A stretch of DNA of 64,000 nt from Nectonema munidae (Eukaryota > Nematomorpha > Nectonematoida > Nectonematidae), in the NCBI GenBank assembly GCA_030549495.1, contig JAUIRK010000007.1:621001-685000 (forward strand), given 5' to 3'. The notes under the pieces were generated by a model. That model was not told where the DNA came from, did no database searches, and was given only the letters and a program-made list of their open reading frames with translations. The translations under genes were made by a program, and so were the position numbers. Below, piece by piece: positions 43,943 through 53,600 of the stretch (position 1 is the first letter of the stretch; every line of letters begins with the position of its first letter).

Positions 43943-45869
43943 ATGTCTGGTATTAGAAATATTAAAAAAAGAAAAATGAGTGTTCATCAAAAGATGTTTG
44001 TGCCGAAGCGTCATCAAGTATAGATAACATCTTTCAATTATTTCATGATCAGGATGCTTCAACATCAAAGTCATCAACTAGTGAAGGCGATTCCGACTCA
44101 ATTTATGGAGAACTTTGCCCATCAGAAGAGGATGATGTTTCCCAAGAGTTAGAAAACGACTTCGATCAAAATACCAGAAGTATTGGCACGAGTCTCGAAA
44201 GTCAGCCTAGACTTTTATTTTCTGTTTAGATGAAAATAGATTTGATAGAATTCCTGTACAGACAGAAGAAACTTTTAGATCTGTATTGAAAGCTAATTCT
44301 TTAGAAAAAAACAAGGGATAAAAAATAAGGAACTTTTATGGTCAAATGTTAAACCAATAAATGTTGGTAGACAGGGAAGCGAAAATATAATCAGAGGAGG
44401 AGTTGGTCTGAAATCAAATGTTTTTGCGGAATCCCTTAAAGAATGCTTGAATTTGTTTTTAAGTGAGTCAATTTTAAAAGAATGCTTGAATTTGTTTCTA
44501 AGTGAGTCAATTTTAAATGAAATAATAAAGACACATATTTATATCAAAGATAACAATAAAGAAAAACGCGATGATGTTAGGTATCCTCACATTCGTATCA
44601 TAGACATTGAAGAACGGCATGCTCTTATTGGTCTGACTTATTTGAGAGCATTGCTAAAACAAAATTAATTAAGAGTAAAATTTTTGTGGTCAGATATGGG
44701 TTGTCCAATATTTGCTTCCACTATGAGTATGAAGAGATTTTATTTTTATTTAGATAGTTCTAATTTTTTTATTTTAGATTTAGTTTCGACGATAGAGGAA
44801 AGTTCAATAGATTTGCTGCATTTCGTAATATTTTTGAAATATTTAATGAAAATTGTTGTAAATGGGTTAATCCAATATCTTTTTTAACAATATATGAATC
44901 TTTGTATCCATCTAGAACTGCTGTAAAATTTCAAGTATATAGCCCACTTAAACCTGCAAAGTATGGATTGTTATTCAGATCTTTTTGCAGTGTTGAATAT
45001 GCTTTTACATACCAATCAAGCTTTTATGCGGGCAGCCCATTGGGGGGGGGGGGCCTTTTTTTTAAACAACGAAGAAAGGTTAAAGTAAAAAAAAAAAAAG
45101 AGAATAAAAAAAAAAGGGAAAAAACCCCTTTTGAATTTTTTACCCTTCTTTAAATTTATTGGGGGGTTGTTTTAAAAAAAAAAATAAATTGTTAAAAAAT
45201 AATGGAAAAAAATGGTCTCAAAAAAATTTATTAAAAAAAAAAAAAAATATTTTTCAAAAAATTTGGGAAAAAAACTAATTTAAGTCAGTAAGTTTACATA
45301 GTTATATAGTTAAAAGGAAAACTAGTAATAAGAACGTTTTAATTGCATCTTTAATGCCTTCTATTTTAGGTGTTTCTAAAGATAAAAATAAAAAGCCAGT
45401 ATTGTATAAACTGTATGACTATACAAAAGGTGGAGTTGATATATTTGATCAGCGTATTTCTTATATCACTAGTAATAGAAAAACTAAAAAATGGACTATA
45501 AAGGCTTGGAGCTTTATACTAGATACAGCAAGAGTTAATGCTGGAACTGTTTTTTGTTTGAAAAAATCAAAAGATCCTAGAAAAATTGATACGTTCTCTT
45601 TTGGTATAGAGCTTGTTAAGTCTTTTGTGTTTCCTTATATAAGATCAAAACCTAGTTGTGGTCTCAGTACCAAAATAAAATCAAAAATTGCAACTATTTG
45701 CGGTTTGTCAGATAATATAACTATTTCAAGCAGCGATTCATTTTTGGGAAAAACAGGGCCAGTTAGAAGATGTGATAAATGTTTAAAGTCTATTTCTGGA
45801 GACAACTACAAGAAACTTAAAGACAAATTGAAAAAAATAAAGCAGCAATGTCAGAAAGGCATGCTGTAA
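43943..45869 (+). pseudogene. piggyBac transposase, inactive
   Basis: From ATG at 43943 there is an acidic Ser-rich N-terminus (STSEGDSDSIYGELCPSEED). Next are DDVRYPHIRIIDIEERHALI and GLTYLRALLKQN (44570-44665), then DDRGKFNRFAAFRNIFEIFN and LTIYESLYPSRTAVKF (44790-44945), in varying frames. The first catalytic Asp (LTIDE in the family) is Tyr here. The second region is lost in a homopolymer-rich stretch (45045-45270). The C-terminal frame 45354-45869 has YTKGGVDIFDQRISY with the third Asp and ends with a short Cys motif (RRCDKCLKS). A 39-bp in-frame duplication (13 codons, ECLNLFLSESILK) sits at 44438-44518. Confidence 0.82.
44438..44518 (+). repeat. 39-bp tandem duplication inside piggyBac gene
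   Basis: Two nearly identical copies that keep the reading frame, repeating 13 codons. Confidence 0.85.
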
Positions 45870-46889
45870 TGAACATTCATATTGTATCTGTACTATATGT
45901 TTTCAAAAATTTTAATTATACAACTATTATATTATTGTTTTATTACTACTAATAAATTTTTTAAACTTTTTTTTATTTTCTAACGTGTTTTTTATGTTAA
46001 AATAAGCAATTGATTTTTTACTTTATTTATGGCTTTATATCATTGGAACATAAAGTACGATATCCAAGGTTCATTGATAGACGTGTATGCTTCTAGTTTT
46101 TTTTGAGATTTTGGATTAATGGTATCTAGTGTTTATAAAATTTGTTTAATATCTAGAAGATTGGCTTTTGTTTTGCTCAAAATTTAAGATCAGTACTTGG
46201 ACAAATGGTCTCTAGTTAATTAATCTGAAAAAAATTCATTTCTTGACAATTCATTGAAAAATTGTCTACAAAAAAAGAAAATTTTTAATTTCATATTGAT
46301 TAAAATTTTATACTAGATTTTGTTGCATGGTATTTTTTTGTATCCCCTCTGTATAATAGTAATCAAGCCAAAACCACCCCTGTATGTTTAATGACCATCC
46401 ATTTAAGCTAATTATTATACTATATTTGAGTTTACATATTACACTATATAGTTTTACATATTTCATTTGTTCTAGGGGTGAAGCTCTAAATTTGTAAACA
46501 GAATATCCGGGGTTTAAACCTTATTTCTATCAAAACTCTATACTTTTCAAATTTGATAAAACGTCATTTATAAACCATAACTCAGAATCTTTGGGGTGCT
46601 CAACATACTTTTTTAATATTTTTTGCAGAGGTGGAATCCGTTATTCAAAAACGATTCAATTTGTTAACAAATAAATTACAGCTAAATTCAGCGCCTTCTA
46701 AAAATATATAAAATATAAACAATCAAAAAACAAAAAAAATGTTCAATTTTAAATCTTTTGATTCTTTTCTTATAACAGTTACATACATTATCTGAAGTTT
46801 ATTATTCAAACTTTTTTTCAAAGTGTTTTACAGATTTATTATACGAAAAAAAATACTAATTGTCTTTCCATAAGTCGAAGTAATACTTT

Positions 46890-47275
46890 TTAAAAACATA
46901 ATTATTGATTAAGTCGTATTTTATCTTAAAAATATTTAGTTTTTGATTTTTTAAAAATGATTGATTAATGATAAATTGATTGGATTTCATAAACATAATT
47001 ATCTTTAAGACTTATTTTATCCTAAAATTATTTAATTTTGTTTTTTTTAAATGATTGATTAATGACAAAATGACTGAGTTTCATTAAAAATTAAGGTCAT
47101 CAATCAATTCAGCGTACTTGAAATGGTAGTTATGACTTATTTTATTTTAAAAATAATTCACTTTTCATTTTCTACAAATTTGTCAAAAATGATTGATTAA
47201 TGACAAATTGACTGTTTCATTAAAATTAAGGTCATCAATCAGTTCAGCGTATTTGAAAATGGTAGTTTTGACTTT
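46890..47275 (+). repeat. Diverged tandem repeats in piggyBac 3' region
   Basis: Three to four copies of a unit of about 110-150 bp are marked by GACTTATTTTAT, AAATGATTGATTAATGA, AATTGACTG and GGTCATCAATCA. Confidence 0.65.
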
Positions 47276-47377
47276 TTTGCTAGCAAAAGAGATTTTGAAA
47301 TTTTTTGAAAAGGGGGGGGCGAAATCTGCCCCTTGCGAAAAACTTGTATTAAATAGGCCTTCTTTAAATACGGTTAA

Positions 47378-48299
47378 AGCATGCGGGGACTTCTCCCAAT
47401 TCTATATCTTTATTTATATTATTTAAAAGCTTATTTGGCTTGTGAGCAGACTTACCTTTCGTTTTTTAAGGCTAAGACTTTCAATCAATATTTATAATCT
47501 ATTTTTTTTATTAATTCTAATTCATTTGATATAATAATGCAGGAATTTATGGAAGAGCCCGCAAATTTTTAAGCGAGGCTAATATTTTTATAGCATATAA
47601 CTATATAAGGAAGCATTATCTATAATTTAGAGCTTAAAAAGTTTATCCATATTGATTACTCTGTAACTGAAAGAGTTAAATTAATGTAATAATTTTATTT
47701 GGTATACCTTTGGTAGATAAATGTATCTACTTAAGATTATATAATTAAAATTATGTTCTAACAATAAGTTTAATAAATGTCTTTTAAAAATTACCCCTGA
47801 TTTTATAACATTATTTATTATGTCTAATGATTTTTTGTTTACATTACCTTGTACAAAATGAAATGTTATGATCATTTTCACCGTATAGAGTGTACCAAGT
47901 TTTGACATTTTTCAAAAAACTGTACTAGTAAGGAATAATTTTACGTTAAAATTAGTTTGTAGTGGTGCAAAATTCAGTTTATGAGTAGAAAGTTTTTAGG
48001 AGAAATTACGTTTGGGAAAAAATTTAGGATAGATTCAGTTTATGAATCGTAGTGTTTTATCTTAGATATAAAAAGTTCATAGACAATAATTTAAAAACTT
48101 TGTTTTAAGCATAGAACTGATTAATCCTGCCAATTAATTTTGTCAATCAAACTGCAAACAGAATATAAGAAAGAAGGCAAATTCAAATCATTCTTTTCAT
48201 ATTTAAATTTTTATTCAATGTTCGATTCTTATCATTGGAATCATTTTGCAGAAGTTTGTTTTAATAAGAGTAACATGATATTTAGATTATGTAACTTGT
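47378..48299. other. AT-rich stretch, possibly 5' LINE sequence
   Basis: No motif was recognised. It may include upstream parts of the LINE that becomes readable from about 48300. Confidence 0.4.
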
Positions 48300-50960
48300 C
48301 AACGTTCTATTTCTAAATCAAGGTGTTTAAAACCTTACAAACTCAATCCTTTCAAAATATCTAAAATTGTTCCTGTTCATAAAAAGGGTGACTTTTCACT
48401 TATCAATAACCATAAAGCAATAAGTATAATCGAAACTATCTCCAAAGTCTTTGAGTATTTTGATTCGCTTTCTAGAAATCGCATATCTTCAGTGTTTTTT
48501 TTTTGAAAAAATATATAGTAATCTTGAAGAACAGAATCACATTCCTGAAATCTTTCTTGACTTCACAAAAGATTTCAAATATGTAGATACTAAAATTTAA
48601 CTTTTAAAACTCGAAGTTTATGGATTCAATGATAAGTACACAACAAATATATTCAAATGGTCAATTTTCAAGCGTATTAAATATTGATCGAGGTAAATCT
48701 TAGGGTTCATTACTCGGTTCTTAAATTTTCTCGGTCTATATTAATGATTTACATAAATCAAGTATTCAGTGTGATCATCTTCTCTTTGATGATGACCGGG
48801 GCGAGTAAAAGTCAATAAAGTCAACTTTTATTTCCGTTTAGCAAAAAAAAAGTTTTTGAAGATCTTTACTTGTTTAGTCTAAAAAATTTTGAACTGATTT
48901 CAAATTTTTAAGTCAATCAAAGTCTATTTCTGGGGTTTAGGTCAATAAAGTCAATTTTTATATTTAACACTTTTTGATTCAATGTGCCTAAAATTGTTAT
49001 AAGCGATACATACAAGATTTCTTCTTTATATCAACACTTCCACAATAGTTGGGCTTTTTTCCATCTAATAATTACTGTAAAGTTTGCCTGAGTGAGGTAC
49101 ATGAAGAAGTTTTTTGTAAGACAATTTTTTTTGTTGACAAACGCGGTTACATACGATATATCCGCTGCAGAAGTTATGGAATTTTATTCCCAAACTTTTT
49201 TATCATTGCATGTTTTTCACATCTTTTACACAAGTTTACCTTAAAAGTTAAGTTATCCTGCAAAATTGTAGATTACCGGCATTAAATCTTTCAAAATTAG
49301 TAATAGAAAAAGACGTTCTCTTTTCAAACCTATCGGCAACACTTCAGTTCCAATTGTAACAAAATTGACAAATTGGTTGCAAGCAGCAAAATATTTTCAT
49401 TAGAATCTTCCAGCAGTGAAGAAATTAATGATGAAGATGATGGAATTTTATTGCCAAATATCAAGAAATTGTTAAAAAAAAAAAAAAAAAATCTGTGTCA
49501 AAACTTGCTAACAATAATTAGAGAATATTCACGATTCATTGATTTATTTGGAAAAAGTCGGCATAGAGACTTTTTCAGTCGAAGATGTCTTTAATTGTTT
49601 CAACATTATTTTATTTAAGACGAATGTGGCGTTAAAAGTTATCTTGAAAATACATTCAAATAAAATGAAATCAATAAAATCATGAATATGGAAAACTCTC
49701 AAATCTCTCGCAGTACTTATCCCAAATTACAAAATTGTCAAGTTTTAACTTTAGAAGTAGAAAGATCTTTTTCTAAACTGAAAAAACTGCTAGAAAATGG
49801 TCGAATTTTAAATCAGAAAATGTCATTAATTATATGTTGTTGTATTACAAAGTCATGAATTCTTTGAAATAATTTTCAATATTTTCTCTAAAGTGTTCAT
49901 AGTTGTTCAATTCAATGAAACTTAAAGTCAATAAAGTCAATTTTTTCCAATTTTTGGGTCAATTTTTCCTTGCCCTGGATGACATAGCCTTACTATTCTA
50001 CCCTAACCATGAGATAAATATTGATTATGGAAGTTATGAAAAATACATAAATACGTATGAAAAAATTTATTGTCAATTAATAAGTCAAAATCTAGAGCTA
50101 TGTTTAGAAAAACCAAATACTGTTTTAATAACCTTAACTTTGACTTAGTCGATAGTTTCCAACACGTAGTTTTCAAACGTCATATAAATATTGTTTCAAC
50201 TAGAGTTAGCTATAAGTTTAATGAAACAGGAAAGCAAATTTTTGAATTAAAAAACTTTGGCATTATCTTATAAGGCTTTAATTATGCTGCAAATAAGGTA
50301 TAGTCTAATCAATATAAACTACTATTGTTACAGAAAAAAGAGATGAGGCTTATTGTAAAAGTAGCGTACTTTTCTCATACCGAATATCATTTTAGAAATC
50401 TACAAATTCTTAAAATTGATGATATGTACTTGCTCCAAATCGCCAAATTTATACATAATCTTATAAATGGGAATTTGCCATCTTTGAGACTTGGTTTCAA
50501 TTCAGTTCTCAAAAACATGAATATTCACTGAGGAAAAATAATAACTTCGTTATGCCGTTTTACCGAAATCCCAAATGTAAATCCGGCCTTAAATTTAGAG
50601 CCATTAACACCTGGAATAACAGAAGTAATTCAATTGAAGCGCCCAACTTGTTACAGACACAAGACTACAAATTTTGTTAATTATTTTGTATTAGTTATAT
50701 TGTATATTGAATAATACTTGATTTTTATGTTTTCTGAGCAGTCATATACCTTTCACTAACACATACACTCACAAAATCAGAGATTACCCTTTTTGCTAAA
50801 ATTGTTAGCTAGATATTCTGTTCTCGGTCTTATGGCTTTCCAAAATGTTTTCGCAACTATAAACAATTGACTTTAGATATTTTCATTTTTGTGAAATTTG
50901 TTTACTACTTTTTTTCAAATTTCTTTTGAAACATGTGAAAATAAATTTCTTCTTCTTCAC
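48300..50960 (+). mobile_element. LINE (jockey/CR1-like), interrupted by hAT copy B
   Basis: Plus-strand reverse transcriptase traces are KIVPVHKKGDFSLINNHKAI, SIIETISKVFEYFDSL, IFLDFTKDFKYVDTKI and SVLNIDRG-like blocks up to 48796. After the hAT they resume as DDIALLFYPNHEI, LELCLEKPNTV, EMRLIVKVAYFSHTEYHFRN, LQILKIDDMYLLQIAKFIHN and RAINTWNN (to about 50640). The 3' end is AATAAATTTCTTCTTCTTC near 50955, a typical (TTC)n LINE tail. Frames change often and stops are frequent. The 5' part is missing or unreadable. Confidence 0.75.
48797..49977 (+). mobile_element. hAT derivative, copy B (1.2 kb)
   Basis: Nearly the same sequence as 37774-38976. The ends are CGGGGCGAGTAAAAG and, inverted, CAGGGCAAGGAAAAATTG. 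The C-terminal hAT motif LEVERSFSKLKKLLENGRIL is present; the catalytic part is absent. GATGAC is repeated on both sides, six of the expected eight duplicated bases. It disrupts the LINE reverse transcriptase at its catalytic Asp-Asp codons. Confidence 0.85.
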
Positions 50961-51039
50961 AAGTCAAGATAAATGCTTTTATAATATAAAAAGAAGCATG
51001 CCTTTTATTCCAGAATTCAAACTTATAGCATCTTGATTC

Positions 51040-51267
51040 TTAAATATTCATTTTATTTAAGGTTTTCCTTTTTTTATCAGACTGCCTTGAATAGTTTGCA
51101 ATCTTTTTTCCAAAATCTTCTTCAATTTTTTGAAAATAAAGCTTACTAATAATTTCACTTTTATTCATTAAAGTTCTTTTTGTTTTTAAAAGTGCGTCTT
51201 GTGGGTAAATGCTAGATTTACCTTTAAGTAATGTTGGTGTAAACTCATTTGATACCACTATACTCAT
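51040..51267 (-). CDS. Unassigned small reading frame
   Basis: A 75-codon minus-strand frame begins MSIVVSNEFTPTLLKGKSSI and ends in a lysine-rich stretch. Its composition is protein-like (charged helix ISKLYFQKIEEDFGKKIANY) despite the AT-rich setting. No family is recognised. It could be an exon or a scrap of a mobile element. No convincing splice sites were identified. Confidence 0.3.
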   Translation of the reverse strand: MSIVVSNEFTPTLLKGKSSIYPQDALLKTKRTLMNKSEIISKLYFQKIEEDFGKKIANYSRQSDKKRKTLNKMNI

Positions 51268-51863
51268 TTAAGTAAGGTAAAAGTGTCCTAAATTATAGCT
51301 TCTATAACTTAATTATTGTTTACTTCTAAATCGATCAAATACGTTTAATTTGTATAGAGTTTATTTTCCAAAATTTGTATTATTTTCATACAAACTATTT
51401 CATTAACATGTGATATCCCGTATGAATTAGGGAAATTGAAGAGCTTGTTCATAATATAATATGAAGATGAATCTTTGCTTTTCTATGTTAGGAAACTAGT
51501 GTGGCAACATTTGGATTCTAAAATTTTTTACATTTATAAATTTTAAATTTTATTTAAGTGTCTCAGTACAGACAAATCAATCCACCTAAGCAACTCATTT
51601 GATATGAACCAGGCATGTTGACAATTGGTGAGAGGAGAGATTGAGAAAAATCTCTTAGCTCCTGCATATATCTTGTCTGTAAACTTTTTAATAGTGAGCC
51701 TGTTTTCTGGTTTAGACCCAATGAAAATACAAGGTAGAGAACATCATAAAAAATGTGTATTATATCTAAAATTCACAATATTTATGCCATATCTATAACT
51801 TTTGTTGATAATCTGCTATATGATTTCTGCAGTAAATGGGTTAGCAAAGATGTGATGTTGCAA

Positions 51864-52082
51864 TTAGTGTGGTGTGATTGAATTTCGCTCTTTACGAACT
51901 GAAGGGCGCTGAAAAGTCCGCTTAGCTATTTCTGAATAAGTAGGAGGTGGGGTTTCATCACTTTCTGGAGTGTCACTATCTTCTGTTGTATATGCTGCTC
52001 TCAGGGAGATCATTTCTTCCTCGGACAACTTTTTTCCTCTCTTGAAAGCTGTGTTGATATTTGAGTGTTCCGTGGGTCCCAT
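51864..52082 (-). CDS. Unassigned small frame with PPxY-type motif
   Basis: A 72-codon minus-strand frame starts at ATG 52082 (MGPTEHSNINTAFKRGKKLS) and ends TAA. Balanced codon use and a G+C content above its surroundings suggest real coding sequence. It has an acidic stretch (TTEDSDTPESDE) followed by PPPTYSEIAKR, which contains the PPxY WW-binding motif, and a basic tail. A possible acceptor (TGCTTTTCTAG) lies about 33 bp upstream. A possible donor (GTAAAG) lies near the 3' end, so it may be an exon of a larger gene. PPxY motifs often sit in cytoplasmic tails bound by Nedd4-type ligases; that role is conjecture here. Confidence 0.45.
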   Translation of the reverse strand: MGPTEHSNINTAFKRGKKLSEEEMISLRAAYTTEDSDTPESDETPPPTYSEIAKRTFQRPSVRKERNSITPH

Positions 52083-52129
52083 AATTGTTTCAATTACTTC
52101 TCAATTAGCACTAGAAAAGCATAGGATCG

Positions 52130-53316
52130 CAGAGAGCCACTAACTTTTTTCAAATCTTTTTTTAGTTAGGAGGAGATATTTTCAAGGCGTAATGCTTTAA
52201 GACATTAAATATTTTTGAGCATTTAGATTAAATTTGATAAAATGTTATGAATTAAGATAATTCACCTTAATGCTCGTTACAGGTTTTAGAAAAGCCCGGA
52301 GATAAAATCAAGAAAATAAATAGCTTTAAATTTGTGTTACTTATAATATATAAAATATTGATTAATGTTTTTAAAGTAAAATACAGCTTGCATCCTAAAC
52401 ATTTAAAAGCGTTTTATTTAAAAAAGAAAGTTTCTTTTATAGTATGCGTTTGCCACAAAAAAATGATTGCATAATTGATCTGTCAGATTAACAAATTATA
52501 CAGGCAGGCGTAAGAGCATTTGGTTCGATGAAAATTGTGTTCGCGTAGGAGTGTAAATGTCAGAATAACCGGAGGACAATATTGTATCGGATAGCAGGGT
52601 TGCCGAATAATCAAATGTTGGATAAAAGAGGTGTGATTATTACCAATGAGTCTTCTAATAACAGCCTTTTTAATAGTTCTTGAGAAAACAGACATTTTTG
52701 ACCTTCGAACAGCAAATACTGAATCAGCTGAACTAAGAATTCTGTTCCCCAAATATTTATAAAAGAGATCGTTTTTAGAGTTATGGTATAAAACCTTCAC
52801 TTGGTTAGAGTATAGCATTTCTTTGGATAAGGCAGTTATTTCAGTTCTAGAATATCCAAATCTGAAAGTGCAATTATGACCATCGGTTTCAATAACTGTT
52901 TAAAAGCAATAATGAGGGATAAAGTATTACTGCGATGACTAGTGATCACTGTTTCTCCATGTCCTAATGGCAAAGTCTAAAACAAAAAAACTTGCTTAAT
53001 CTGTTTTATTCTTTCAATTTTAAATCCTGTTTACCAGTCGATTTTGGTCAAAATCCTTAACTATTTGGAAATTTTTTTAATTTGAAATGTCTTATCGCTG
53101 ACATAATGAAACTGCTGATTCATTGATGTGTGGTAAATTTGATGAATTCATCAAGCTCATGACAGCAATAAATTCTACTTTCAGAGAAATACATGATGAG
53201 TCTATGAAAAGCTATAAATCTCAAAATTATTAGTCTTCACGATCATATGAAGAATTTATTCTAGCCCAGAGCGTTATTCATGTGATTAGAAACGAAATTG
53301 CATAGTCGGGAACGAA
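52130..53316. other. AT-rich stretch with one dispersed repeat
   Basis: Bases 52689-52765 match 30101-30180. The minus-strand frame 52483-52818 across it is unassigned. At 53130-53310 the plus strand reads KFDEFIKLMTAINSTFREIH and, after a stop, YEEFILAQSVIHVIRNEIA, which looks protein-like but is unassigned. Confidence 0.4.
52689..52765. repeat. Dispersed repeat shared with 30101-30180
   Basis: See the partner copy. The minus-strand peptide here is GNRILSSADSVFAVRRSKMS. Confidence 0.5.
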
Positions 53317-53329
53317 CTAAATCCTAATA

Positions 53330-53587
53330 TATATAGATTTGGTGCTGGAGGTGACCCATTAAATTAGTGCATAAACTAAACAGAGGAAGAGTGAAGAATT
53401 TAGTGGGATAAAGTTTTATAAAAAAAAACCAAAATAAATTTTCTTTGACAGTCGGCTTTTTCAAACGTAATGCGAACGAAAACGCAACAAACAAATTGCG
53501 TTTGAAAAAGCTGAATTTCGGCGAAAATTTACTTTGGGTTTTTTCATAAAACTTTGTGCCCACTAAATTCTTCATTCTTCTTGTTTG
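53330..53587. mobile_element. Foldback (hairpin) element with 13-bp flanking repeats
   Basis: Two arms of about 90 bp (about 53374-53467 and 53499-53587) are reverse complements with roughly 80-85% identity. Shared words are GAAGAATTTAGTGGG, AAGTTTTAT and CTTTTTCAAACG. They surround a loop of about 31 bases. CTAAATCCTAATA occurs on both sides (53317-53329 and 53588-53600), resembling a target duplication, though about 44 unpaired bases separate the left copy from its arm. No coding capacity. Confidence 0.75.
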
Positions 53588-53600
53588 CTAAATCCTAATA

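Larger units (their letters stand above)
43005..47373 (+). mobile_element. piggyBac transposon, complete, TTAA-flanked
   Basis: TTAA at 43001-43004 and 47374-47377 directly flank matching inverted ends: CCGTATTTAAGGCAGG on the left and, inverted, CCGTATTTAAAGAAGG on the right. Just inside each end lies a G/C hairpin (GGGGGCGGAATCCGCCCCC left; GGGGCGAAATCTGCCCC right). It spans 4369 bp and carries one decayed transposase. It belongs to another piggyBac subfamily than the two at the left window edge. Confidence 0.88.
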
